Of a stretch of 64,000 nucleotides of DNA, positions 37,094 to 46,261 are shown one piece after another. Source of the DNA: Paraburkholderia adhaesiva (lineage in GTDB: Bacteria; Pseudomonadota; Gammaproteobacteria; Burkholderiales; Burkholderiaceae); assembly GCF_021390575.1 (NCBI RefSeq), contig NZ_JAJEJQ010000001.1, positions 2,952,501 to 3,016,500 on the forward strand, written 5' to 3'. Positions within the stretch are counted from its first letter, which is position 1; each line of letters starts with the position of its first letter. Made by a program: the position numbers and the translations under genes. The notes under the pieces are model-generated. The model saw nothing but the letters and a program-made list of their open reading frames with translations. It had not been told where the DNA came from and did not search any database.

Positions 37094-38407
37094 TCACTTC
37101 ATCCGGTATTCGGCGCTGCGCGCGTGAGCCTGCAGGCCCTCGCCGTAGGCCAGCTCCGCGGCGATCTCGCCGAGCGTCTGCGCGCCTTCCGCGCTGACCT
37201 CGATGAGACTCGACCGCTTGATGAAATCATAGACGCCGAGCGGCGACGAGAAACGTGCGGTACGCGACGTAGGCAGCACATGATTCGGCCCGGCGCAGTA
37301 GTCACCGAGGCTCTCGCTCGTGTAGCGGCCGAGGAAGATCGCGCCCGCGTGGCGGATTTCGGCACCCCACTTCTGCGGCTCGAGCGCCGAGATTTCGAGG
37401 TGCTCCGGTGCGATCTCGTTGGCGATCGCGCAGGCTTCCGCCATATCGCGCACCTTCACGAGCGCGCCGCGATTCGTGAGCGACGTGGCGATCACGTCGG
37501 CGCGCGGCATCGTCGGCAATAGTTCGTCGATCGCGTCTTCCACGCGCTTGATGAACGCCGCGTCCGGGCACAGCAGGATCGACTGGGCGAGTTCGTCGTG
37601 CTCGGCCTGCGAGAACAGGTCCATTGCCACCCAGCGCGGATCGGTCGTGCCGTCGCAGATCACGAGGATTTCCGACGGGCCGGCGATCATGTCGATACCG
37701 ACCGTGCCGAACACGCGGCGCTTGGCCGACGCGACATAGGCGTTGCCGGGGCCGCAGATCTTGTCGACGGCGGGAACCGTGTCGGTGCCATACGCGAGCG
37801 CGGCGACAGCCTGCGCGCCGCCGATCGTGAACACGCGATCGACGCCGCCGATCAGCGCCGCCGCCAGCACGAGCGGGTTCTTCACGCCATCGGGCGTAGG
37901 TACGACCATGACGATCTCGCGCACGCCCGCGACGCGCGCCGGAATCGCGTTCATCAGCACCGACGAAGGATACGCAGCCTTGCCGCCAGGAACGTAGAGG
38001 CCCACGCGGTCGAGCGGCGTAACCTTCTGGCCGAGCACCGTGCCATCGGCTTCGGTGTACTGCCAGCTATGCGAGCCGCATTCGATGCGCTGCTTCTCGT
38101 GGTAGCCGCGCACGCGCGCCGCCGCCGCTTCGAGCGCGGCACGCCGCTTCGGTTCGAGGCTCTCCAGCGCCGCTTCGAGTTCGGCAAACGGCAGTTCGAG
38201 CGCCGCGACGCTGGTCGCGTTCAGGCGGTCGAAGCGGTTCGTGTACTCGAGCACGGCGGCATCGCCACGTGCTTTCACGTCAGCGAGGATCTGCGCCACC
38301 GAGCGCTCGATCGCCTCGTCCTCGCTCGCCTCGAACGCGAGCACCGCGTGCAGTGCCTTCTTGAAGCCGTCGGCGCTGGAATCGAGTTTGCGAATCGTGA
38401 TAGCCAT
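37094..38407 (-). CDS. hisD: Histidinol dehydrogenase
   Basis: HisD oxidises histidinol to histidine in two NAD-dependent steps with zinc. The 437-residue product carries the signature region [23 protein letters not shown], the zinc-ligand region QAEHDELAQ and the late GPNHVLPTS. The ATG at 38407 starts the family-typical MAITIRKLD; four more in-frame codons lie upstream. It is the second his gene, after hisG. Confidence 0.97.
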   Translation of the reverse strand: MAITIRKLDSSADGFKKALHAVLAFEASEDEAIERSVAQILADVKARGDAAVLEYTNRFDRLNATSVAALELPFAELEAALESLEPKRRAALEAAAARVRGYHEKQRIECGSHSWQYTEADGTVLGQKVTPLDRVGLYVPGGKAAYPSSVLMNAIPARVAGVREIVMVVPTPDGVKNPLVLAAALIGGVDRVFTIGGAQAVAALAYGTDTVPAVDKICGPGNAYVASAKRRVFGTVGIDMIAGPSEILVICDGTTDPRWVAMDLFSQAEHDELAQSILLCPDAAFIKRVEDAIDELLPTMPRADVIATSLTNRGALVKVRDMAEACAIANEIAPEHLEISALEPQKWGAEIRHAGAIFLGRYTSESLGDYCAGPNHVLPTSRTARFSSPLGVYDFIKRSSLIEVSAEGAQTLGEIAAELAYGEGLQAHARSAEYRMK

Positions 38408-38484
38408 GCTGATATCCATCCGTATCGGTTAGTCGCCCGTCACGTTTGAACGCGTGACGAGCGGGCGGCGCTTGCGCTTTGTGC

Positions 38485-38530
38485 TGCCTTAAGCAACCAC
38501 ATGCAGCCTTAAGCAGCTTTAAGCACCCTC
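38485..38530. repeat. Short direct repeats before the hisG stop
   Basis: Three near-copies of a CTTAAGCA-like unit at about 10-22 bp spacing, in the gap between hisG and hisD, the last ending at the hisG stop codon. Length is too short to name. Confidence 0.45.
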
Positions 38531-39215
38531 AAGCGCCGCGGTTCGAAGCGCGTTCGAACGCGTCGATGATCGGCCGCAGTGCAGCGCGCTTGAGCTTGAG
38601 CGCCGCCTGGTTCACAACGAGGCGCGACGAGATCGGCATGATCTCTTCGACCTCAACCAGGTTGTTCGCGCGCAGCGTGCCGCCTGAGCTGACCAGGTCG
38701 ACGATCGCATCGGCGAGGCCGACGAGCGGTGCCAGTTCCATCGACCCGTACAGCTTGATGAGGTCGACGTGCACGCCCTTCGCCGCGAAGTGCTGCCGCG
38801 CGGTTTCCGTGTATTTCGTCGCGACGCGCAGACGCGCACCCTGGCGCACCGCACTCGCGTAATCAAAGCCCGCCGCGACGGCCACCGACATGCGGCAACG
38901 CGCGATGTCGAGGTCGACCGGCTGATATAGTCCGCTGCCGCCGTGTTCGAGCAGCACGTCCTTGCCCGCGACGCCAAAGTCCGCAGCGCCGTACTCCACG
39001 TACGTGGGCACGTCGCTCGCGCGCACGATGATGACGCGCAGGTTCGGATCGGTCGTCGGCAGGATCAGCTTGCGCGACGTCTCCGGATCTTCGGCCACCT
39101 GCACGCCTGCTGCGGCAAGGAGCGGCATCGTTTCTTCGAAGATGCGGCCCTTCGAGAGCGCAAGCGTAAGCGGCGCGCCTGCGGCGGCGGCGGGCGTCCG
39201 GGCAAGCGTGCTCAT
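38529..39215 (-). CDS. hisG: ATP phosphoribosyltransferase, short form
   Basis: HisG condenses ATP and PRPP, the first and regulated step of histidine synthesis. The 228-residue product is the short form, without the C-terminal histidine-binding domain, with [16 protein letters not shown] at the start and the PRPP loop [14 protein letters not shown]. Short HisG normally needs the HisZ regulatory subunit, and no hisZ is in this window. The ATG overlaps the murA stop by four bases (ATGA). Confidence 0.97.
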   Translation of the reverse strand: MSTLARTPAAAAGAPLTLALSKGRIFEETMPLLAAAGVQVAEDPETSRKLILPTTDPNLRVIIVRASDVPTYVEYGAADFGVAGKDVLLEHGGSGLYQPVDLDIARCRMSVAVAAGFDYASAVRQGARLRVATKYTETARQHFAAKGVHVDLIKLYGSMELAPLVGLADAIVDLVSSGGTLRANNLVEVEEIMPISSRLVVNQAALKLKRAALRPIIDAFERASNRGA

Positions 39216-40474
39216 GCTGCACTCCCCTTGATCCGCTTAACGTTCGCGCCAACCGCGTTGAGCTTCACTTCCATGCGGTCGTAGCCGCGGTCGAGGTGGT
39301 AGATGCGGTCGATCAGCGTTTCGCCTTCGGCGCACAGGCCCGCGATCACGAGACTTGCCGAAGCGCGCAGGTCGGTCGCCATCACCTTGGCGCCCGAGAG
39401 CTTTTCGACGCCGGCCACCAGCGCGGTGTTGCCGTCGATCGTGATGCTCGCGCCGAGCCGGTTCAGCTCCTGCACGTGCATGAAGCGGTTCTCGAAGATC
39501 GTTTCGACGACCTGTGACGTACCGTCCGCAATCGCGTTGAGCGCCATGAACTGCGCCTGCATATCGGTCGGGAACGCGGGGTATTCGGAGGTGCGCAGGT
39601 TCACGGCGCGCGCGCGCGTGTTCATTCGTACACGCATCCAGTCGTCGCCTTCCTCGATCGACACGCCCGCTTCGCGCAGCTTGTCGGTGACGGCGTCGAG
39701 AATGCGCGGGCGAATGTTGCGCAGCGTGAGCTCGCCGCCAGCAGCCGCGACCGCGCACAGGAACGTGCCTGCTTCGATGCGGTCAGGAATGACCGTGTGC
39801 TTCGCACCGTGCAGCTTGTCGACGCCCTGAATCACGAGACGATCCGTGCCGATGCCGTCGATCTTCGCGCCCATCGCGACGAGCAGATGCGCGAGATCGC
39901 CCACCTCGGGTTCGCGCGCCGCGTTTTCGATCACCGTCTCGCCATCGGCTAGCACGGCGGCCATCAGCAGGTTTTCCGTGCCGGTGACCGTGATCATGTC
40001 GGTGACGATACGCGCGCCCTTCAGGCGCTTCGCGCGCGCCTCGATGAAGCCGTGCTCGATGGTGATCTCGGCGCCCATCGCCTGCAGGCCCTTGATGTGC
40101 TGATCGACGGGGCGCGCACCGATTGCGCAGCCGCCCGGCAGCGACACCTTCGCCTCGCCAAAGCGCGCGACGAGCGGCCCGAGCACGAGGATCGACGCGC
40201 GCATGGTCTTGACGAGCTCATACGGCGCCACGAGGTTGCTCACGTTTCCGGCATCGAGCTGCACGCGATGACCCGACTGCTCGGTGCGCACGCCCATCTG
40301 GCCAAGCAGCTTGAGCGTGGTGCGCACGTCCTGCAGGTCGGGCACGTTGTCCAGATGGACCGGTTCCGCGCTCAGGAGACCCGCGCAGAGAATCGGCAAC
40401 GCCGCGTTCTTCGCGCCCGAAACGGTCACTTCCCCCGCGAGTTTCTGCCCGCCGACGATGACGAGTTTGTCCAT
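39212..40474 (-). CDS. murA: UDP-N-acetylglucosamine 1-carboxyvinyltransferase
   Basis: MurA adds enolpyruvate to UDP-GlcNAc, the first committed step of peptidoglycan synthesis, and is the fosfomycin target. The 420-residue product has the fosfomycin-target Cys116 in [16 protein letters not shown], which indicates the sensitive form. The start MDKLVIVGG at 40474 fits the family length; a GTG start 37 codons upstream is open but adds a non-family Gln/Ala-rich leader. It overlaps hisG by four bases, coupling cell-wall and histidine synthesis translation. Confidence 0.96.
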   Translation of the reverse strand: MDKLVIVGGQKLAGEVTVSGAKNAALPILCAGLLSAEPVHLDNVPDLQDVRTTLKLLGQMGVRTEQSGHRVQLDAGNVSNLVAPYELVKTMRASILVLGPLVARFGEAKVSLPGGCAIGARPVDQHIKGLQAMGAEITIEHGFIEARAKRLKGARIVTDMITVTGTENLLMAAVLADGETVIENAAREPEVGDLAHLLVAMGAKIDGIGTDRLVIQGVDKLHGAKHTVIPDRIEAGTFLCAVAAAGGELTLRNIRPRILDAVTDKLREAGVSIEEGDDWMRVRMNTRARAVNLRTSEYPAFPTDMQAQFMALNAIADGTSQVVETIFENRFMHVQELNRLGASITIDGNTALVAGVEKLSGAKVMATDLRASASLVIAGLCAEGETLIDRIYHLDRGYDRMEVKLNAVGANVKRIKGSAA

Positions 40475-40597
40475 GCCCGAAGTTTCCTGATTGGTTTGCT
40501 GACTACTGCGGCCAGCCTGCTGTGCCGCGTCATTCGCTTGAGCGGCGCCGCTGGCGACGCCTTCTTTATCCTGGGTGATTCGCACTGATATTCCGGA

Positions 40598-40837
40598 TTA
40601 TGCGTTCTGCCATTCTGCGGGCGTGAGCGTCTTCATGCTGAGCGCGTGGATTTCCTCGCGCATGCGCTCCCCGAGCGCCGCATAAACGATCTGATGGCGC
40701 TGGATCAGGCGCTTGCCTTCGAAGGCCGGCGAGACGATGGTCGCGAAGAAGTGCTGGCCGTCGCCTTCGACTTCGAGATGCTCGCACGCGAGCCCTGCCG
40801 CGATGTACTGCTTGATCTGTTCCGGAGTCGGCAACAT
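40598..40837 (-). CDS. BolA family protein, IbaG/YrbA type
   Basis: A 79-residue BolA-fold protein. The conserved blocks are HLEVEGDGQHFFATIVSPAF and LIQRHQIVYAALGERMREEIHALSMKTLTP. The family's His/Cys-type ligands bind [2Fe-2S] clusters with monothiol glutaredoxins; grxD is in this window (3242-3553). It lies between an ABC permease (26 bp) and murA (123 bp), the same order as yrbA-murA in E. coli. Confidence 0.93.
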   Translation of the reverse strand: MLPTPEQIKQYIAAGLACEHLEVEGDGQHFFATIVSPAFEGKRLIQRHQIVYAALGERMREEIHALSMKTLTPAEWQNA

Positions 40838-40863
40838 GGTGAGAGATTCCTGGTCGTTGATGC

Positions 40864-41619
40864 TCAGTGGCGCAGCTTGTAGCCGCTCGCGATGAGACGC
40901 ATCGCAAGCGCGGCGAGCGCCACGAAGAAGACGAAAACGATCGAGAGGCTGATGAACGGATTCACGTCGGACAAGCCGAAGAAACCGTAGCGAAAGCCGT
41001 CGATCATGTAGAAAAACGGATTGAGCCGCGACACTTCGCGCCACACCGGCGGCAGCGAATGCGTCGAGTAGAACACGCCCGAAAGGAACGTGAGCGGCAT
41101 GATCAGAAAGTTCTGGAACGCGGCGAGCTGGTCGAATTTTTCGGCCCAGATGCCCGCAACGAGTCCCAGTGTGCCGAGAATCCCCGAACCGAGCACCGCG
41201 AACGCCAGAATATAGAACGGCGCGGCGAAGGTCATCGGAATGAACCAGATTGTCACGATGAACACGCCTGCGCCGACCACGAGCCCGCGCACGATCGACG
41301 CGAGGACGTAAGCGCCGAACATCTCCCATGCGGCGAGCGGCGGCAAGAGGACGAAGACGAGATTGCCGGTGATCTTGGACTGGATCAACGACGACGAGCT
41401 GTTCGCGAATGCGTTCTGCAGCACGCTCATCATCACGAGGCCGGGAATCAGGAAGGCCGTGTACTCGACGCCCGGATACACCTCTACATGGCCGCTCAGC
41501 GCGTGACCGAAGATCGTCAGATACAGCAGCGCGGTGATGACCGGCGCGAGCACGGTCTGGAAGGCGACCTTCCAGAAACGCAGCACTTCCTTGTAAAACA
41601 GCGTACGGAACCCGCTCAT
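40864..41619 (-). CDS. ABC-2 type export permease
   Basis: A 251-residue inner-membrane protein of six predicted helices, of the ABC-2 superfamily (YadH/NodJ-like). Signatures are the N-terminal TLFYKEVLRFWK helix preface and the ABC-2 stretch SGVFYSTHSLPPVWREVSRLNP. The ATG overlaps the ATPase stop by four bases, so the pair forms one exporter. Similar pairs follow mla genes in many Burkholderiales; substrate is unknown. Confidence 0.93.
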   Translation of the reverse strand: MSGFRTLFYKEVLRFWKVAFQTVLAPVITALLYLTIFGHALSGHVEVYPGVEYTAFLIPGLVMMSVLQNAFANSSSSLIQSKITGNLVFVLLPPLAAWEMFGAYVLASIVRGLVVGAGVFIVTIWFIPMTFAAPFYILAFAVLGSGILGTLGLVAGIWAEKFDQLAAFQNFLIMPLTFLSGVFYSTHSLPPVWREVSRLNPFFYMIDGFRYGFFGLSDVNPFISLSIVFVFFVALAALAMRLIASGYKLRH

Positions 41620-42542
41620 GCCAGCCCCTCGATGACTTCCGAACCGCTCATCACCTGCACGAAGACATCCTCCAGATCGGCCTTGCGGATTTCCATTTCT
41701 TCGAGCGTGCAACCGTTCGCGCGGCACAGCGCCAGAATACGCTCGACTTCAGCGTAGTCAGCAAGCCGCAGCAGATGGTGGCGCGCATTGACATTCGACG
41801 GATCGACTTCGAGTGCGCGCAGTTCGGCTGGCAGCACACCGTCCGAAAAACGCAGGTAGAGCTGCGTGCCGGCAAAGCGCTGCAAGAGCGCACTCGTGCG
41901 CTCGAGTGCGACGACCTCACCGCGGCGGAGCATCGCGATGCGGTCGCACAGTTCCTGAGCCTCTTCCAGATAGTGCGTAGTCAGCACGATCGTGTGACCT
42001 TCGCGGTTCAGGCGCGAGATGAATTTCCAGAGCGTCTGGCGCAGTTCGACGTCGACGCCGGCCGTCGGCTCGTCGAGCACGATCACAGGCGGACGGTGCA
42101 CCAGCGCCTGCGCAACGAGCACGCGTCGCTTCATGCCGCCCGAGAGCGCACGCATGTTGACGTCGGCCTTTTCGGTGAGATCGAGATTCGCCATGATCTC
42201 GTCGATCCACGCGTCGTTATTGCGCAGACCAAAGTAGCCGGACTGGAGGCGCAGCGTCTCGCGGACGGTGAAGAAGGGGTCGAATACGAGTTCCTGCGGT
42301 ACGACGCCGAGATTACGGCGCGCGTTGCGATAATCGTGGACCACGTCGTGACCGCGCACGGCAATCGAGCCTTCGTCCGCGCGAGCGAGGCCCGCGAGGA
42401 TGCTGATGAGCGTCGTCTTGCCCGCGCCGTTCGGGCCAAGCAGCCCGAAGAACTCGCCCTCTTCGACCGTGAAGCTGACGCCTTTGAGCGCCTGGAGCGC
42501 CTTGAAGCGCTTCTTGACGTTACGAATTTCGATGGCTGGCAT
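41616..42542 (-). CDS. ABC exporter ATP-binding protein
   Basis: A 308-residue ATPase of the CcmA/YadG type. Walker A GPNGAGKTT is near residue 38, the signature LSGGMKRRV near 134, Walker B VIVLDEPTAGVD near 155, and the switch His follows in LTTHYLEEA. It works with the permease encoded directly downstream. The ATG at 42542 gives the family N-terminus PAIEIRNVKKRF; a longer frame upstream is not family-like. It lies downstream of mlaB in a long co-directional run. Confidence 0.95.
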   Translation of the reverse strand: MPAIEIRNVKKRFKALQALKGVSFTVEEGEFFGLLGPNGAGKTTLISILAGLARADEGSIAVRGHDVVHDYRNARRNLGVVPQELVFDPFFTVRETLRLQSGYFGLRNNDAWIDEIMANLDLTEKADVNMRALSGGMKRRVLVAQALVHRPPVIVLDEPTAGVDVELRQTLWKFISRLNREGHTIVLTTHYLEEAQELCDRIAMLRRGEVVALERTSALLQRFAGTQLYLRFSDGVLPAELRALEVDPSNVNARHHLLRLADYAEVERILALCRANGCTLEEMEIRKADLEDVFVQVMSGSEVIEGLA

Positions 42543-42767
42543 GACTCGAGCGCCGCCCGTCTGAACGCGGTGCGGCCGAAAAGTGCATCTATGCTGCGGG
42601 GAAGTCCGGAATTGGGGGCAGCTCGTGTCGCTGTCCGCGCCACCGGAAATCCGGCGGCAAAGCCCAAAAAACGGTTGATTATAGGGCAAAGTCGTGAGGC
42701 TCGACCTGGCCTGAGGGGGGATGAGCGGCGGCGGGCCCGTGCAAACCGTGGGGAAGGCCGCCGCGCG

Positions 42768-43040
42768 TCAATGTCGCTCGAAGAGGAGCGGATCGACGCC
42801 GTAAGCGTGCGCGAGACTCGCGAGCTTGGGAGGCAGATTGAGGACGTCGAGCTGGCCACCGCGTTCGCGGGCGGCGCGCTGCCAGGCGATCAGCACAGCA
42901 AGCGCCGACGAATCGAATTGCGCGAGCGGCGCGCAATCGACGGCAGTGGCGCCGGCCGCGATCCGCGCGAGACCCGCCGAGAGCACGCCATTCGCGCTCT
43001 CGTGAGTCAGTGTGGTTCCGGTGTCGAAGCTCGCGCTCAC
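42768..43040 (-). CDS. mlaB: STAS-domain protein MlaB
   Basis: MlaB is the small cytoplasmic STAS subunit of the MlaFEDB phospholipid transporter and stabilises the MlaF ATPase. The 90-residue product has the STAS core VDCAPLAQFDSSALAVLIAWQRAARERG, with the DSSAL switch loop. Its GTG start overlaps the mlaC stop by four bases (GTGA), which makes this start secure although a longer frame is open. The order C-B is as in other proteobacterial mla operons. Confidence 0.9.
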   Translation of the reverse strand: MSASFDTGTTLTHESANGVLSAGLARIAAGATAVDCAPLAQFDSSALAVLIAWQRAARERGGQLDVLNLPPKLASLAHAYGVDPLLFERH

Positions 43041-43666
43041 GAGGTCTTGCCCGACGCGAGTTGCTGGTTGCGTTGCGTGAGGAACTGGATCAGGCCATCC
43101 ACGCCGCCCTGCTGGATCTTTTCCTGGAACTGCTGCTGGTACGCCTGGATCAGCCACGCGCCGAGCACGTTGATGTCATACACGCGCCAGCCTTGCGGCG
43201 TCTTGTACAGACGGTAGTCGAGTTCGATCGGCTGGCCGTTGTTCATCACGACCGAACGCACGACGACGTCGGTGTCGTCCGGGTTCGCGCGGAACGGCTT
43301 GTAGTCGATCTGCTGGTTGCGCACCTGGGCGAGCGCGCCCGAGTACGTGCGGATCAGAAGCGTCTTGAACTGCTCGATGACCTGCGTCTGCTGTTCGGGC
43401 GTCGCTGCGCGCCAGTTGCGACCCATCGCGAGTTGCGTCGTGCGGCGGAAGTCCGTGTACGGCAGGATCTTTTCATTCACGAGTTGCGTGATCCTGCTGA
43501 TGTCGCCCGTCTGGATCGTCTTGTCGTTGCGAATCTGGTCCATCACCTGCTGCGTGACGGCCTTGATCAGCGCGTCCGGATTGCTCGTGTCCACCGACTG
43601 GGCCGACGCGACACCGGTCAGCGCAAAAAACATGGCGAAAAGCGGAAACAGAAAGAATTTTTTCAT
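43037..43666 (-). CDS. mlaC: Periplasmic phospholipid carrier MlaC
   Basis: MlaC shuttles phospholipids between the MlaA complex at the outer membrane and MlaFEDB at the inner membrane. The 209-residue precursor has a signal peptide (MKKFFLFPLFAMFFALTG, cleaved near ASAQ), and family blocks YTDFRRTTQLAMGRNWR and QGWRVYDINVLGAWLIQ. ATG at 43666 starts the signal peptide; the open frame upstream is not family-like. Confidence 0.95.
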   Translation of the reverse strand: MKKFFLFPLFAMFFALTGVASAQSVDTSNPDALIKAVTQQVMDQIRNDKTIQTGDISRITQLVNEKILPYTDFRRTTQLAMGRNWRAATPEQQTQVIEQFKTLLIRTYSGALAQVRNQQIDYKPFRANPDDTDVVVRSVVMNNGQPIELDYRLYKTPQGWRVYDINVLGAWLIQAYQQQFQEKIQQGGVDGLIQFLTQRNQQLASGKTS

Positions 43667-43824
43667 ATCAAGTCCTGCAAGCTGGGAAGGAAGCACCCCG
43701 TTGGACGCCAACGATATCACGCGAGTTCAATCGGGCTCCACCCTTAAACTGCGACGATTCCGAGACAAGCGTTTCTGCTTGTTACTGCCAATACTTCGTC
43801 TGACAAATACGTCCGGTCATTGCC

Positions 43825-44850
43825 TCAGCGCAGACGCAGCGCCGGGTAGCCGAAACGCGCGGGCGGGACCATCTGGTCCGCCGGGACAGTCGTCGAGCCA
43901 GGGCCCGAGGCGCCCTGCGGCGCAGCGGCACCCGTCGCTCCGGTCGCACCAGCCGGACCGACGAGCGGTGCCGGCTCGCCTCCCGGATACGCAGGCGCCA
44001 TGCCAGCCGCGCCCTGCGCAGCCGAGGCCGCGGCAGGGGCAGTGGCTGGAGCCGTGGCGGCCGCACCCGACGCAGCCGGTGCCGCGGCCGTGCCCTGCTC
44101 CACGTCTTCGTAGTTCGGCGGCGGCGCGCCTTCGCCGTAGTCCGGCAGATTCGACGTCGCACCGCTCCGCCCATCGGACAGCAGATAGCGGCGGCGCTGC
44201 AGATAGGCGTTGCGCACGAACGAATACTTGTCGATTGCGGCGCCTTCGAGCAGGTCGGTCGCACCGAGCAGGTTCGCGCGTGTGCTCGTCAGGTTCAGGC
44301 CGTACAGACCCCAACTGGCCGCTGCTGGATTCACGTAAGTGAGCGGATTGATGAAATAGTTGCCGCCCGTACCGATAGCGTCGCGCACCGTGCTCGGCCC
44401 GAAGAGCGGCAGCACGAGGAATGGACCGGCCGGCACACCGTAGTGACCGAGCGTCAGGCCCAGATCCTGATTGTGCTTCGGGAGATTCGCGAGCGTCGCC
44501 ACGTCGAACAGGCCGCCGACACCGAAGACCGTGTTGATGACGATCCGCATGATGTCCTGCACGCCATCGGCGATCTTCAACTGCAGCAGGTTGTTCGCGA
44601 CGTTGTAAACGTCGCCGATGTTCGAGAAGAAGTTCGTGATGCTGTCACGCACGGGCTGCGGCGTCACCTTCACATAGCCCTGCGCGACCGGCTTGATCGC
44701 GTATTGGTCGACCGTGTCGTTGAACTTGAAAACCGTGCGGTTGAAGCCTTCCCACGGATCTTCCTTCGACGGCGTCTGCACCGTCGCGCACCCCGCCATC
44801 GCAAACGCCGCGACCCCAATCGCGGCAGCGCGCATGCGCATTGTGGTCAT
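43825..44850 (-). CDS. mlaA: Outer-membrane lipoprotein MlaA (VacJ) with long Ala/Gly/Pro-rich tail
   Basis: MlaA is an outer-membrane lipoprotein that removes misplaced phospholipids from the outer leaflet. The 341-residue product has a lipobox AMAGC with Cys21, the start DPWEGFNRTVFKFND, and NIGDVYNVANNLLQLK and GPFLVLPLFGPSTVRD as family blocks. The family usually ends near residue 250; here about 90 extra residues form an Ala/Pro/Gly-rich, collagen-like tail. In E. coli mlaA lies elsewhere; here it is inside the mla operon between mlaD and mlaC. Confidence 0.95.
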   Translation of the reverse strand: MTTMRMRAAAIGVAAFAMAGCATVQTPSKEDPWEGFNRTVFKFNDTVDQYAIKPVAQGYVKVTPQPVRDSITNFFSNIGDVYNVANNLLQLKIADGVQDIMRIVINTVFGVGGLFDVATLANLPKHNQDLGLTLGHYGVPAGPFLVLPLFGPSTVRDAIGTGGNYFINPLTYVNPAAASWGLYGLNLTSTRANLLGATDLLEGAAIDKYSFVRNAYLQRRRYLLSDGRSGATSNLPDYGEGAPPPNYEDVEQGTAAAPAASGAAATAPATAPAAASAAQGAAGMAPAYPGGEPAPLVGPAGATGATGAAAPQGASGPGSTTVPADQMVPPARFGYPALRLR

Positions 44851-44861
44851 CGTCGTTCTCC

Positions 44862-45401
44862 TTATTTGCCGGCCGCGCCCGAGGCTGCCGCCGGGCTCGC
44901 CGGCTCAGGCGCGGCGCCCTGGCCGTTCGCCGGTTTGGCCGCACCCGAATCGGCCGCCTTGCTATAGAGGAACTGGCCGATCAGGTTCTCGAGCACGATC
45001 GCCGACTGCGTCATCGCAATGGTGTCGCCCGCCTTGAGCACCTCGGTGTCGCCGCCGGGCTCGAGACCGATGTACTGCTCGCCGAGCAGCCCCGAGGTCA
45101 GGATCTTCGCCGAGGTGTCCTTCGGAAACTGGTATTGCTGGTCGATATTGATCGTCACCAGCGCCTGGAAGGTGTTGGTGTCGAAGCCGATCGACGCCAC
45201 ACGGCCCACCGTCACGCCCGCGCTCTTGACGGCCGCGCGCGGCTTGAGGCCACCGACGTTGTCGAACTTGAGCTTCACCGGATAGGTCGACTGGAACGAC
45301 AGCGAGCTCATGTTGCCGGCCTTCAGCGCGAGAAACAGCAGCGCGATGAAGCCCAACACCACGAACAGGCCGACCCAGAAGTCGAGAGCAGTCTTTTTCA
45401 T
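44862..45401 (-). CDS. mlaD: MCE-domain substrate-binding protein MlaD
   Basis: MlaD forms the periplasmic hexameric MCE ring over MlaE. The 179-residue product has one N-terminal anchor (about 5-27, WVGLFVVLGFIALLFLALKAG) and an MCE domain with VKLKFDNVGGLKPRAAVKSAGVTVGRV, ending in a low-complexity Ala-rich tail. It lies between mlaE and mlaA. The ATG at 45401 precedes the anchor; an upstream 13-codon extension is unlikely. Confidence 0.95.
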   Translation of the reverse strand: MKKTALDFWVGLFVVLGFIALLFLALKAGNMSSLSFQSTYPVKLKFDNVGGLKPRAAVKSAGVTVGRVASIGFDTNTFQALVTINIDQQYQFPKDTSAKILTSGLLGEQYIGLEPGGDTEVLKAGDTIAMTQSAIVLENLIGQFLYSKAADSGAAKPANGQGAAPEPASPAAASGAAGK

Positions 45402-45484
45402 CGTCATCCCAATCAGAATTCTTCGCGGCGGCCATGCCACCGATAACGCCGGCCATGCGGCCGGACCTGGCGAAACGCCGGGCC

Positions 45485-46261
45485 CTAGCTAAACATCAGT
45501 GCGGTAAGCAGGAAGTCGAGGCCGAGCACCGCGAGCGACGCGTACACGACCGTCTTCGTCGTCGCGCGCGAGACCCCTTCCGGTGTCGGCTTGGCCTCGT
45601 AGCCCTGGTAGAGCGCGGTGAACGTCACGGCGAAACCGAACACGATGCTCTTGATCACACCGTTGCCCACGTCGGCCCAGACGTCCACGCCGCCTTGCAT
45701 CTGCGACCAGAATGCGCCGGCATCGACACCGATCAGCAGCACGCCCACGACGTAGCCGCCGAGAATACCAACCGCGCTGAAGATAGCCGCGAGGATCGGC
45801 ATGGCGATCACGCCGGCCCACATGCGCGGCGCGACCACGACGCGCACCGGATCGACGGCCATCATTTCCATCGCGGTGAGTTGCTCGCCAGCCTTCATGA
45901 GACCGATTTCGGCGGTGAGCGACGTGCCCGCGCGGCCCGCGAACAGGAGCGCGGTCACGACCGGCCCGAGTTCGCGCACGAGTGAAAGTGCGACGAGCAA
46001 ACCGAGCGCCTGCTCGGAGCCGTAGCGGTTCAGCGTGTAATAGCCCTGCAGGCCGAGCACGAAACCGACGAAAAGCCCCGATACGGCAATGATCAGCAAC
46101 GAATAATTACCGACGAAGTGGATCTGCTTCGTGACAAGCCGCGGGCGGCGCAGGAGCGGAAAAAATTCCAGCACGAGGCGCATGAAGAAACGTGCCGCGT
46201 GACCAGCGCGCGTGACCTGCTCGATCACGGCGCGCCCGAGCGAACTGATTGCGCCGATCAT
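45485..46261 (-). CDS. mlaE: Phospholipid transporter permease MlaE
   Basis: MlaE is the transmembrane permease of MlaFEDB in the inner membrane. The 258-residue product has five predicted helices and the family blocks YGSEQALGLLVALSLVRELG and GRAGTSLTAEIGLMKAGEQL, the EQL motif being diagnostic. ATG at 46261 overlaps the mlaF stop by four bases, so translation is coupled. Confidence 0.97.
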   Translation of the reverse strand: MIGAISSLGRAVIEQVTRAGHAARFFMRLVLEFFPLLRRPRLVTKQIHFVGNYSLLIIAVSGLFVGFVLGLQGYYTLNRYGSEQALGLLVALSLVRELGPVVTALLFAGRAGTSLTAEIGLMKAGEQLTAMEMMAVDPVRVVVAPRMWAGVIAMPILAAIFSAVGILGGYVVGVLLIGVDAGAFWSQMQGGVDVWADVGNGVIKSIVFGFAVTFTALYQGYEAKPTPEGVSRATTKTVVYASLAVLGLDFLLTALMFS

